Source of the DNA: Climacium dendroides
Lineage: Eukaryota > Streptophyta > Bryopsida > Hypnales > Climaciaceae
DNA: 64,000 nt
Direction of reading: 5' to 3'
Assembly: GCA_950106755.1 (NCBI GenBank)
Contig: OX467089.1
Span: forward strand, 2,916,501-2,980,500
Shown: one piece after another, positions 1 through 10,439 of the stretch
Layout of the letters: each line of letters begins with the position of its first letter
How positions within the stretch are numbered: position 1 is the first letter of the stretch
Made by a program: the position numbers and the translations under genes
Notes under the pieces: model-generated
The model's database searches: none
What the model saw: only the letters and a program-made list of their open reading frames with translations
Told to the model about the DNA's origin: nothing

Positions 1-2
1 TT

Positions 3-395
3 AGCGATTGCAAGGACGCTAGACAGAGGCAAGTGCTGGAATTCCTAATTTTGATCCTATATCCGGAAAAGCCTACCCAAATTATGGTCACTATGGCCAA
101 CACCCTTTTTGGAACTTTGAAAGATAGGCCGGTTAATTGGAGACAGATAATCAGAGCAGTGGTAATTAAGCTAGCAAATCCTGTTTTGCGTAGTAAATCT
201 AATCCGATTAGCTCCTACCTCTTCCACCTCTATTAATATAATGAGGTGCTGAGTGATCCAAAGATGGTAGCATACCAACTAGAATTGCAATCCTACAGTA
301 CGATTTTATGGCGGAATACAAATCAGAACATCCGCAGTCGGATCCGGAGGAGAATGTTCTAGAAGTCAGGAAAGAACCGACCAAGTACTAGAGGA
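3..395 (+). pseudogene. Fragment of an LTR-encoded gag-like protein
   Basis: The frame reads through the core of the N-terminal domain shared by all LTR ORFs in this window: a Cys-Lys-Asp stretch, then LILYPEKPT, ANTLFGTL, the NWRQII block and the closing SSYLFHLY. It is closest to the LTR-B proteins (ILYPEKPTRV). The left part is cut by the window edge. Two stops follow FHLY, and the similarity fades before position 396, where a possible transposon terminus begins. The function is unknown. It is read as a decayed gag-related protein fragment. Confidence 0.6.
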
Positions 396-471
396 CACTA
401 CAACAAAAGTAGTATTTTATGACTGCAAAATATGACTGTAGTGAGTTGTAAAATCAAAAAATATGACTCAC
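396..471 (+). other. Possible CACTA-type transposon terminus
   Basis: The sequence starts CACTACAACAAAAGTAG, which looks like the terminal repeat of many plant CACTA elements. It carries short repeats of the type ATGACT and GAGTTGT. It abruptly ends the upstream LTR-ORF fragment, and the LTR-D copy starts directly after it. I could not find a convincing right end with a matching 3-bp TSD, so this may be a remnant or a chance match. Confidence 0.25.
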
Positions 472-750
472 TGTCGCAATGTGAAGTTTTGATTTTTCTT
501 AGCTTACCTAAAAGTTGGAACGGAAACTAGTATCAAAGGAACCGGATCCAATTAGGAGTGTAAGGAAACGGAAAATAAACAGGGAAAATGAAGTAGTAGG
601 CCAATTGGATCTAATTCAGTCCAAAGTTTCAAAATGGACAGGAACGGAAGTCCATCCAAATTTGGTCTAGGAATCGGATTAGGGTTGGACCAGATGTCAG
701 GACGATCGAATCGGAAAAGGGTCATGATGACTAGTATAGGATCCTGAGAC

Positions 751-757
751 TATTTAA
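751..757 (+). promoter_or_regulatory. TATA-like box of LTR-D copy D3
   Basis: TATTTAA lies about 280 bp upstream of the D3 ORF start at 1031. This matches the TATA-to-ATG spacing of about 310 bp in the intact D1 copy, where the box reads TATATAAG on the minus strand. Confidence 0.5.
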
Positions 758-1030
758 AGACTGGCCTTCTCAGTCACACCTCTTTTTCATTTTTCTTTCT
801 ACCTAGGCACTCCTTGTGTTTCCTCTTCTATTTTCGTTCAGTGCCCTAGTTTTCCGTATAAGACTTATATATGAGATTTAGGAGAAGGTGTGAAAGTATA
901 CTATTTGACCTCTAGCGCGTGTATTGCAGGTTTCATTTCCGGTTGAGATCAGAGAGAGAAAGTGAGAAACGGGACATGCAGCTAGGAGAGAGTAAGATAG
1001 AATCGGAAAGGGTTTGGAGTGATATAGTCT

Positions 1031-1819
1031 ATGTCCATACCGCTGCTGTGTAGAAAAAGAATGGGATCATCTAGCTCCGTTGTGGTTAAGGTAAAACTCT
1101 TGAAAGTAATTCCGGTTATTCCCTCTAAGGAGCTCGAAAAGGCCCAACTCATGGAAGTTTTGACTTTCATGGATTGCCAAGGGTTTGTGGAAAAATCCTG
1201 GGGTTTTAGAGAGGAACGGATGGTGAAAGAACTCTTGGGCAAATTGTCCAATGAGTTTGATAACACCCTTCAAAGAAATCCTACCCTCTGGACTAAGGAT
1301 GTATGTAGAGCGGTTTACGATTTCCGGGTAGGTGGTCTAGGAATGGCAAGTCGAAAGGACAAGTTCATCCGAGGTAAGTTCCAGGGTGCCCTCAATCCGA
1401 AGGACGGATATACAATTGAAGATTGTATAGATGATCGCCATTGCCACCTTTTCAAGTTTCTAATTCTGGTCCTACATTCGGAAAAGTCAACAAAGGTGAT
1501 GATCACCCTTGGCAACACCATTTTCGGTGCCTTTTATAGGACCCAAAAAATTGATTGGGCCTGGATTATTTTTGATTTGGTTGCTCAACTCATCGGTAAA
1601 ATGGGGAAGAGTAGGGCCACTCCGGTATGTCCTTACCTCTTCTACCTGTACCATAACCACCAATTCTTCACCGATGCGGAAGAGAAGGAGTGGAGGACCC
1701 AAGAAGTCCTTCTGAAATATGGAGAGTTGGAAATGGATGATGAGGTGGAGTCCGTTCCCGGATCGGATCTGGAAACCGAGGAGGAGGATGAGGAGGCTTC
1801 GTTGCCGCTAATTAAGTGA
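1031..1819 (+). pseudogene. LTR-D gag-like protein, N-terminal domain only
   Basis: The 262-residue open stretch covers the complete conserved N-terminal domain: VIPVIPSKELEKAQ, MDCQGF...WGF, NEFDNTL, LWTKDVCRAVYDF, GKF, NPKDGY, DDR, LHSEKSTKV, ANTIFGAF-like core, DWAW and YLFYLYH. An acidic tail follows. Compared with D1, the frame ends because a CGA Arg codon has become TGA. A second CGA-to-TGA change follows a few codons later, and then the frame is lost. It may be related to the Pfam 'putative plant transposon protein' type of gag-like domain, but I assign that from memory only. Confidence 0.6.
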
Positions 1820-2339
1820 CAGAAAACAATGCCTCCCTACAAGTGAGGGACACCACCTAGTCACGACAAATCAGCTCTGAAAAAAGACCAGAAGATGAGA
1901 AGACCATCTCCGAAGAGGAAACGGATCCCTGGGATCCATTCAACAACTTAATAGCTATTCTCTACAGCATCAGGGCGGATTGGGAGATCAAGAATAGGAC
2001 CTTAGCAGCGATCGAAAAGTTGGTGGATGCGCCATCCACTAGAAGAAATTGGGAGGTTTTGCGACTGCAGTTAGCAACTGGTTTTAGAATTGCAAAGGAC
2101 ATTTGCGACTAGGTGATAATTTGGAGCTTGTAGTCATAGTGGACAAGTTGCATGAGTTGCAAGAGAGTTGTAAGTACACGTCATATCGGACGATTTTCTG
2201 TGAAACTTCATTTTGCATATCCTTTGACAAGATATGCATTGTCGCATGAAACTAATGAATTCAATGTTCACTGCTTAACTACTTCTTTACAATTAATGTA
2301 CTGGGCTTAAATTTGAACTTTGTGATTCTTTTCAACTAT

Positions 2340-3220
2340 AATGTGTGATGGTATGCAATCTATGTGCAACTAATATGTTACTGATTTGCAACTTATATAT
2401 AACTCATTTACAACATATATGAAACTAGTGTGCAACTCATTTTGCAACTACTATGCAACTAGTTTTGCAATCTACATTCAACTAGTATGCAATTCATTTT
2501 ACAACCTGAATGCAACTAATATCCAACTATTTTTTCAACTAATATCCAACTTATTAGGCAACCTATATGCATCTAATATAAAACTAGTTTTACAACTTAA
2601 TACAACTAGTATGTAACTTATTTTGCAACTAGTATGCAACTTAATTTGCAACCTATGTGCAACTAGCATGCAACTGATCTTACAACTTGCATATGACCTA
2701 TATGCAACTCATTTGCAACTGGTTTTACAACAATATACAATTCAATTTGCTACTAATATGCAACTGATTTTGCAACCTATATACAATTAGTATGCAACTT
2801 ATTTTGCAACCTACATGCAACTAGTATGCAACTCAATTTGCAACCTACATGCAACTTATATGCAATCTACATGCAACCCCTTTTGCAACCTATATGAAAC
2901 TAGTATGCAACTTCTTCTAAACCTATCTGCAACTACTATGCAACTCTTTTGCAATTCATTTTGCAATTTTTTTGCAACTCATTTTACAATTCTTTTGCAA
3001 CCTATATGCAACTACTTCTCAACATTTATATATTATTATTATTTTGCAACACAAGTGCGACTCATATGCAACTACTATACAACTAACTCTCAATTTCTTA
3101 TATATTCCACATGCAACTAGTATGCAACTACTTTTACCATTGATTTAGTACATAACTACTATGCAACTACTATATAACCTATATGCAACTAATTTTCACC
3201 ATTTGCAATCTATATGCAAT
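2340..3220 (+). repeat. AT-rich degenerate minisatellite, unit near 11 bp
   Basis: The stretch is made of degenerate copies of ATGCAACTAGT, ATGCAACTCATTT and TGCAACCTAT, with TGCAAC recurring roughly every 11 bp. It is bounded by unique AT-rich sequence (2056-2339 and 3221-3420) that contains no supported gene. Sequence around 3280-3370 holds a short imperfect direct repeat (CACACAAAACAATA / CACAAAACAATAC). Open frames across the repeat encode only Cys-Asn-Leu repeats and are not considered genes. The origin is unknown. Confidence 0.7.
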
Positions 3221-3420
3221 TAAAAGAGAGACTAATTAACTACATGATTAGTTTGTAACTTAACTACTGCAAGCCAACTAAGATAGAGGCAATCATTTTT
3301 CACACAAAACAATATAAAATACAATAGAGATAGAGACAATCACTCTTAACACAAAACAATACAAAATCCATATATTAGATAAGTATGTACATTGCTAGTC
3401 CAAAAAACATAGTTACTAAT

Positions 3421-3553
3421 TCACTTGTCATTATGTGCAAGAACGACTATGAATTGCTCATCCCATATGGTATTAGCTCTTACAACGTCCTTTAACTTTA
3501 ATTGGTCTCCTATTGGATTAGGACACATCAAGTCTACAAAACCACCTAGCGCA
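3421..3553 (-). pseudogene. C-terminal 44-residue fragment of an unidentified protein
   Basis: On the minus strand the frame is open and ends at a TGA. It encodes a gene-like stretch with LGGFVDLMCPNPIGDQLKLK, then DVVRANTIWDEQF and a short tail. Its composition is balanced, unlike the neighbouring minisatellite. Its upstream part is cut exactly at 3554/3555, where the LTR-C copy C1 ends. So the LTR element probably inserted in or next to this gene. I do not recognise the family. Confidence 0.35.
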
Positions 3554-4496
3554 TTGTAGTGATTAGTCGGACCAGTATTCCTCCAGTTAGCCCTTAATGC
3601 CCACTAAAGACCAACTTAGAATAAACCGCTCCGGAATCGTTTTCATGAAGACTCAAGGCTCATGAAACTAGTCTAACTTGATATAAGCTTTCCCTTTCTC
3701 TCCCACTTTCTAATCCGGACCAGAGGTCCAGTTCGGCCACTAGTGCTAGATGGGTTCCGGAAAGTCCAGAAACCGTTCAGTTGCTCCTTCCGAGATCCCT
3801 AGGTTTAGGTGACAAGTGGACAGATCCACCGTCCGGATGTTTACCGTGTCCGGAAACACTGACTCTCTCTCTCTACTAATACTAACTTATCTTCAGGGAC
3901 TGAAAGTATCTTGCTGTTCTGTCACCTTACAAATCCGGAATACTTACCGGACCAGGTCACGTAGGGACGGTCAAGGACTACAACGACATTCTAGCATCAA
4001 CCCAATACTGAGCCTCCCATCGACCGGGTGGACATCCTCGCATTCTCCTGGGCGTTACACCAAGGTGTAGGAGAACGAAATGTAAAGGTTAGACTAGTTA
4101 CTTAGTAATTTAGGTAAGTATCTAGATAAGGGTAAACTTTTTGGTTTCCCCTAAAGGAAATTCAAAGTATTACCAAAATTATTGTTTAGAACAATTAGGG
4201 GATTGCTTAAATGATAATCCTCTTAATGAAAAACTCAAAGTTTCCCATTCTTTCCAGAAACTGGAACCGGATTGGAGACCGGGAATCATTCTGGGATCAT
4301 CAAGATCAACGGGAAAAGTAACCAGGAACGTACCAGAAGCCAACGGACGCCCTACCGGAACCCAATCAGTTCACATGCGGATCAAACGGATCTATCGGAA
4401 GAGACGGGGAACCGTTCAACGGTCCGATTTTCCGGCATTACCGAGGAACGACTACTTACGGAACGGCTAGTCTCGGCGGTGAGGAAAGTGGGAAAG

Positions 4497-4503
4497 TATA
4501 AAA
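4497..4503 (+). promoter_or_regulatory. TATA box of LTR-E
   Basis: TATAAAA lies about 200 bp upstream of the ORF start at 4698. The equivalent spacing is seen in LTR-C copies (about 200 bp). The position implies that transcription starts upstream of the ORF, so the ORF would lie in the R-U5 part of the LTR. Confidence 0.6.
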
Positions 4504-4697
4504 CCTGGGGTTAGGATACCCTGGTCCTCACTTGTTGTTCCTTGTTAATTTGTGGCGTTGTGAGCTTTGAAGTGCTGAGATCCTGAATGAGTGATTTAGA
4601 AGAGATTTCCTGTTTCCTAGTTTGGTTTCGCGGAAAGCAACTAGAGGTTAGAAGGGCGAGTTCTGAAGTTTTGAGTGAGGAACTTCCTGCTAGCACG

Positions 4698-6569
4698 ATG
4701 GTGAAGGCAGAAGGGAGTGGGATGAGTGCGCTGAAGCTTAAGGCGGTCACACCAGTCATTCCTAGAACAGAGAAAGAGAAGGCAGAGCTAATGGAGGATC
4801 TGGGGTAGATGGGATGTGCTGGATTCATGGCTCGATCTTAGGGATTGAAGGACGATGACATCATGAAGGAGCTACTGCATGAACAATTCAACAAGTGGAT
4901 GAGGATGGTGCGGGCGCAACCGAGCGAGTGGACTATCGAGCTGTGGAAGGATGTATACCGCTTTTCGCGAGGAGGGGACGAGATGGCATCCTAGACGGAC
5001 AAGTACGCGGAGGGTAAATTTCTGAATCTCCCTAATCCTAAAGATGGCTACGCAGTAGCGGATTGTAGGAGTGAGAGAGAGAAAAGAGTCCTAGAGTTCT
5101 TGCTGCCTATCCTGTATCCGGAAAGGCCAAACCAGATCATAGTGACTTGGGCCAACACTATCTTCGGAGCACTTAGTGGGGATAGGAAAGTATGCTGGGC
5201 GGAGATAGTGAGGAATTTGGTGAGCAAAATGGTTTCCACTTTGAGGAATACTAAGGCCACCACCATCAGTCCATTCCTCTTTCATCTCTATGAGTTCGTA
5301 GGAGTCATGAGGAGTGCGGAAAAGGTGCTCTACAAGGCACAATTTGTGATGTTGAAACTCAACATCCCTAATCCTGAGGAGCAGGTAGCTGAGGAAAGGA
5401 AAGAGGGCCCGGATGAAGAATCCGGGAGAGAGTCGTCAAAGAGGAGGAAAGTATTCTCTGAAAGGAAGAGAGACTCGGGGAGGATTTCCGCCTCAGAGAA
5501 GATGAAAGGACCCCAAGAGGAAGAGAGGGATTCCCGGAAACTAGAAATGGGAGGAGCAGATCTACTTGGGAGGGTCATAGAGGATTTGAAGAAGATCCGA
5601 GAGGAAAAGGACACCGAGAGAGGAATAGTCCGGAATGTATGCGGATTGTTAGGAGGGATCGAAGTGTCCGAGCTCGGAGAAAAGATTGAGAGTTTGATGT
5701 AGGAAAAGGACTCCCAAAAGTGGGAAACCCGGATCCGGGGTCTGACCAAGAAGAATGAGTTTCTCCGTCATGAGATGGAGAGGAAGTCCAAGGAAAAACT
5801 GGATTCGAGGAAGCTTTCCTCGAAGGCAGAGGAAACGCTCCAACAGATCCGGGTGTTCGTGAAGAATGTTGGAGACGTGATGAACAAGGCCAAACTCTTT
5901 GACGAAGAAATTCACAAGGGAGGCCCAAACGCAAATGCGAAGGTGGTGGTTATCTTGGCGGAGTATTCCGAAACCATGGAGAAGGTCATGTACGAAATCC
6001 GGGATGTCCTCACAACGTTCGGCAAGGACACGGATTCGTAAGGGCAAGTGAAGATCAGCCCAAGGAAGGAGGAAACTCCGGAGTTCAAGACTACAGCAAA
6101 GTCCAAGGCAAGAGCAAAAGAGGAAGAGTCGACACCAAGGAGTAGCTCAGCTATGGAGACGAATACCGAGAAGAAGCCCACATCCCATCCCAAAACCCAG
6201 GCCCGGAAATCGAGAGTGGAAATGCCTCGAAGTACCGAGTCTCCATCTGCAACACCACGCAGCACTTCAAAGGGGAAGACTCCAAGCAAGAAGGAAAGAG
6301 AGGAGTCCCCCATCCAGCAATCAGAGGAGGATGAGTCACCTGATAACTCGGTAGAGGAGGAAGATAAGACGGGACTGGAAACCGAATCCGGGTCGGATGT
6401 GGAATCAGATCCCATCCCCATCTCCCCCAAGAGCTTCAAGAAGACGGCTCCGACTCCTTCAAAGGCGAAGGTACCAACTGGCCATACACCTTTGGTAAGT
6501 AGAAAGCAGCCACATAGGAAGGGATCCGCGAAGTTCGAGGAACCTTCTCCAAAACGGCCGAAGATTTAG
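4698..6569 (+). pseudogene. LTR-E gag-like protein, one frame with five premature stops
   Basis: A single reading frame runs the whole length. It is interrupted only by TAG at 4806, 4839, 4992 and 5700 and TAA at 6039, with no frameshift needed. The N-terminal domain shows PVIPRTEKEKAELMEDL, MGCAGF, WTIELWKDVYRF, GKF, NPKDGY, ILYPERPNQI, ANTIFGAL, CWAEIV and FLFHLYEF. A charged and helical region follows, then the second conserved block (NKAKLFDEEIHKG, VVVILAEY, METVM-like helix). The tail is Lys/Ser/Glu-rich with basic clusters. The stop at 4839 replaces the Trp seen in sister families (KPWGF, KSWGF). The role is unknown, probably a gag-like or nucleic-acid-binding accessory protein. Confidence 0.75.
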
Positions 6570-7328
6570 GTAGGAAGATATTTTGTAGTAATACAGGCTT
6601 TTAAAAGATTTGAGGTCTTAGTTTTGCTATGTAGGAAGCTACTAGTTAGGTGCTTTTGACTTGGAGTCTTGTAGTGGTCTAGATCCGGAACTTACGGATC
6701 TGAGATCCGGTTTTTACGGGAATTACCGTGTTATAGTTCACGCGGTTTAGGATGAAAAGTTCACGCGGTTTAAAGAGGGAATGACACTTGTCACCCTCTA
6801 GACTTTAGCTTTATCCCTTGTGATCTTGTAGGAGGCCCAAGTGGTTAGTATTTTAGGGGCTCAAAGTGATTTGAGATCGGGTGTGATTTCCTATGTTTGT
6901 TTTTCCACATTGCAAGTTGAATTCAGATTTTCCACTTCACAAGCGTTAGTCTGAACAGGCTCAGTTCTGTGTGGTCATATTAGCACTGTTTGCATCTTTG
7001 TTAGTAGAGAAAGCAAAAGTTCTACGTGGTAGAGCAAAATAGGTAGCCCCCGGATTTTGTCGGGATCTGGTTTCGGGAGTAGTAGAGGGTTTTGCTTAGG
7101 AAATCTTGTGTACTAAGAGGAAAGTCTATCAGTTGAGGTTCTTTGGATTCTCTTAAGTGGGATAGCCATTCTTAGACTAGGTGAATTCCTTGAGGAGAAG
7201 GATAAGCGCTAGTCGACGTTTGATGAGGTTTTACTGTATCCGGGAGAGAGGAACCGAAAGTCTATTAGGATCTTTTAGTTATCAAGATAGCAAACCCAAC
7301 TCCTAAGATTCGGTTCAGGTAGATCCAT

Positions 7329-7530
7329 CGTTGTAGCATTGGGAGGATTGTGGGGGTTTCTTAAGTGACCTGCGGGCGCGGATTAGTTTCCAGACCCATT
7401 GTGAGGAAGAACTCGCATCATGTGTTGCATATGTGTTGTTTATAGTGGAACTTCAGCCACTTTAATTCCTAGAAGGGTAGGATTTATGCGTCCAGCCTTA
7501 ATCCAAGAGCGGAACCCTCCGACAAAGAGG
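7329..7530 (+). promoter_or_regulatory. Conserved U5 block of LTR-E (box plus two hairpins)
   Basis: TCGTTGTAG at 7329-7337 is followed by GTGACCTG. Then comes a short hairpin AGTGG...CCACT (7444-7461) and a second hairpin CCTC...GAGG followed by TTAAAC (7516-7530). The same order is found in LTR-A, -B and -D. No gene is visible from 6570 to 7924. That stretch is the non-coding 3' part of the LTR. Confidence 0.55.
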
Positions 7531-9499
7531 TTAAACTCCAATTTGGTCACTTTAGTTACGAAAGACGGATCTTGACCTAGAAGAGGTGCAGTGAGGATAC
7601 CTCCTCAGGTTCCGCATCTAGGTACAAGGAAACTAGTTCAATTCAAGAAGAGTCCACTGTGAGGATATTATCCTAGATTGATACGGATGAGAAGATGTGG
7701 TCGGTTTATAAGGAAGAGAAGTCTGAGAATCTGGGTGTAGAGAGGAGGATTCCAGATTTGCCTTCCGGTTTTGTTGGCCTTGGGGTTGTTTTCCTCATCC
7801 CTAACTAGTCCATTTTTTGGAACTACAAGTAAAAATCCTGTGGGAACGATACACGAGTCACTGTGGGTGTTTTACCTCAATTTAACACCTAATTAGTGGC
7901 TTTGTGCTTTTCTGTGCTACGACACAAGGGTTTAACTCCGTCTATGGGGGAATTCCAGTATTCGGAATTCGGGCACGTCTTGCAAACTCCCGTACACGGA
8001 AGCTGCTAGCAGCCTCTCAGACACCCTCCTATATGAGGCCGTATCCTCCCCTCAGACTATACCGGCATCTAGGTAGGCAACACACTAACACTACCTCCGG
8101 AACAATCCGGCCGATCTTCCCATCAATCCAGTGACATTCGGAACCACTCACAACATCGACACTTGCTAATCAAGGTAAGTTCTCAGCATCCGGAAAAGGA
8201 TCGAATGGATCCACACCCACACCCACAAAAGTATGCACCAAATACAAGAAGGAAGAGAATGGAATGCCTCCAAACGCTTTGAATTAAACTCAAAAGGTAT
8301 AAACTGAAAATAATTTGGTGAGTGAGTGACCACAAAGATCCATCAAAAACTAACTTATACTAAACCTAACATCATCTTTAAAATCCCACAAAACATCCCT
8401 ACTGGTCTGCTAGACTTCCGATAATCCACTAAATCCTATTTTTCCGACTCGGCAACCGGACTCTGATACTGTCATAAGTATGTAAAAAACTGTTTTTCTA
8501 TTCCCTTGCATCCTTATCTTTAGGAAGAATAATTTCTTTTAAAAGGTTCTAATATATCTTCTTCCGGCTACTCCCCCCAAAAAACACATTAGGGCCTTTG
8601 TTCCCCAACTTAGACCTCTCGTGATATTGGTTCCTCTGTTTGCACTCCGGATTCCGACTATCGAAACTTCCGGACTTTCTCGGGAATCTATCCGAGTATA
8701 TTTATGGCGGGGAGAAGACTAAACAGACCGAGTCTCCCTTGCCTCCGGAGGAGTACCTGTAAGGTCAATGATCGGATTCTCCTAGAAGAGGTCATCACTT
8801 CCCCTAGGTACAATGGTACCCCAATCCATTCCTGGTCTCTCTGGTGGCGGTGAAAGTTCTAGAACAGGAGGTGTGGGAATCCGAAATCCGGAAACGGATC
8901 CAGAATACAAGAATTAGGTGAGAAAAAAATAGGGAAAAATCAAAAAAATTATAGTTAGAACGTGGTTTCTGTGTGAGATAACCGAAATTAGGAAATAACC
9001 GTTTCGGCAAAAACCGTAACCGTAATTTATCCGGATCCGGAATCCGGATTTACCCGGAACACATGAACCTATCGTATAGGTCTCGTAGCTACGGGAGTAG
9101 GATACTGTTAGTACAACGGACTTGTAGCTGTTGTCTTGAATTCCGTAAGAAGACGGGTTAGTATTTATGCTGTTTGCCTAGGGTTTTCCTCTTCACTTTC
9201 CTGTTTTGCTTTTCTAAGACTGTCCGTATGAGTAGTTGAGAGAAAGAGTGGTGAGTGTCGTACGCGCAGTTAGCCGTAAGTATCCTTACAACGATAAATG
9301 GCTGCAAGATGACACGAATTATCGTTCCAGGGAACTCTAGTATTATATCGATTGAATGAGAAGTATCCGGATTGTGTCTCCTCACTTAATCTCCTTTATT
9401 TCACTTCCCTACCTTATTCCGGAAACTTAGTACATTCCGGATTCCGTTCCGGATCCGGACACACCCGGAACTAAGTTCCGTCTCTCTTCCGTCACTGGT

Positions 9500-9726
9500 T
9501 TTTGTTGCCTCTGTTTTATCCTCAGAGGGTCCGCCCTTGATCTAGAAAGGGGTGGGGACTCACCACTTGTACAATTATCCTCTCTATACTCTAAATCTAC
9601 TAAACAACACACCCAAGACAACACAGTTGTAGGAGGAGGGAGGAGTATTCTCTCACAGTTTCCGGATTGGCCGATCCGGAATCAGGTCACACAGAGCACT
9701 TTTCACACCTCTCTTACTACAACGAC
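9500..9726 (-). promoter_or_regulatory. Conserved U5 block of LTR-B copy B3
   Basis: On the minus strand GTCGTTGTAG (complement of 9717-9726) is followed by TGTGTGACCTG. Further on come the GTGGTGAGTCCCCAC hairpin and a CCTCTGAGG-type stem near the GAGG...AAAACAGAGG sequence. The layout equals that of B1 and B2. Confidence 0.5.
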
Positions 9727-10439
9727 GGATCAGAACTTATAGACCCAAAAGAATAGAATCTCAAAGAGAAGACAGTTTACCAAGGGGGAGGTTGGCAGAC
9801 TTTCCGAAGTAGCGGGAGATCCTTTCCTTTGGCGGTTGCTTAACTCCGCACAGAACCCTCCTGGTTCCGGACTCGCACGGACCTCTACCCTCTATTCCGG
9901 ATTGCCGTTCCGGCAGTTTAAAAGCACGTTGCACTTACACTCCCTTACTTAGCTTTGCATTCCTTCTCACTAGCTCCACCTCTAGATGATCCATAGCTCA
10001 AGATCCGGATTCCTTCTCTCCCTCCCTTCTCTCTCTCCAGTACCAGATCATACACCCATGTATACACTCAGCCCGAAAGACCCTGTCTAAGCAAAAGTGC
10101 AGCTAAAGGTATCCTGCTTGACTTAGATTAAGAAAAGGAAATCGTAATACATACGTGAAAGCACTAAGATCGAATGGAGTAGGATGGAATGGAATGGCAA
10201 ACAACTAACTTGCCTGCCCTTAAAATACTAACACAAAAACCCAAAGTCAACTCCTAAAAGCCTGAAAAGGAAAACCCGGAAATTTAGGCCACCAATCCCT
10301 GAACCTCCCGAAATATCCGGAAAGATTGCTAACAACTGTCCGAGATAACCGGATTTCCTTACTATCCGCCTAAAATTCCGGAAACCGGGTCCAAGCTCGG
10401 AACCCCATTCCGGATCCTATACTTCTTCTCCTACCAACC

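Larger units (their letters stand above)
472..2055 (+). mobile_element. LTR-D copy D3, 3'-truncated
   Basis: This aligns with LTR-D copies D1 and D2 from the first bases (TGT, then TTTTGATTTTT and TACC...GGAACGG) through the promoter and the N-terminal half of the ORF. The match stops near 2055, in the region corresponding to the helical linker of D1. The left boundary is inferred from alignment and no TSD can be tested because the 3' end is missing. It is more diverged than D1 or D2, so it is probably older. Confidence 0.6.
4066..7924 (+). mobile_element. LTR-E, complete solo LTR with internal ORF
   Basis: This 3,859-bp unit starts TGTAGGAG and ends TGTGCTACGACA. It is flanked on both sides by CAAGG (4061-4065 and 7925-7929). 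Removing it restores the LTR-C sequence seen uninterrupted in C3 near 55370-55400. It contains a TATA box, a long decayed ORF, and a non-coding 3' third with the conserved box and hairpins. The sequence GGGAACGATAC lies near the end. There are no terminal direct repeats inside the unit and no pol sequence, so it is a single LTR. Confidence 0.85.

Noticed and set aside
2056..2140. Right end of the CACTA-like element starting at 396 (CATAGTG near 2134)
   Set aside because: The terminal similarity is weak and the adjoining 3 bp (GAC) do not match the left flank (GGA).
2386..3120. Cys/Asn/Leu-rich frames in the minisatellite
   Set aside because: Direct translation of the TGCAAC repeat, with no start context or homology.
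4698..6569. Reassigned TAG codon (Gln or Trp) in the LTR ORFs
   Set aside because: Sister copies have CAG, CAA or TGG at the same positions, stops differ from copy to copy, and D1 is open without any TAG. Decay explains the data better than a changed code.
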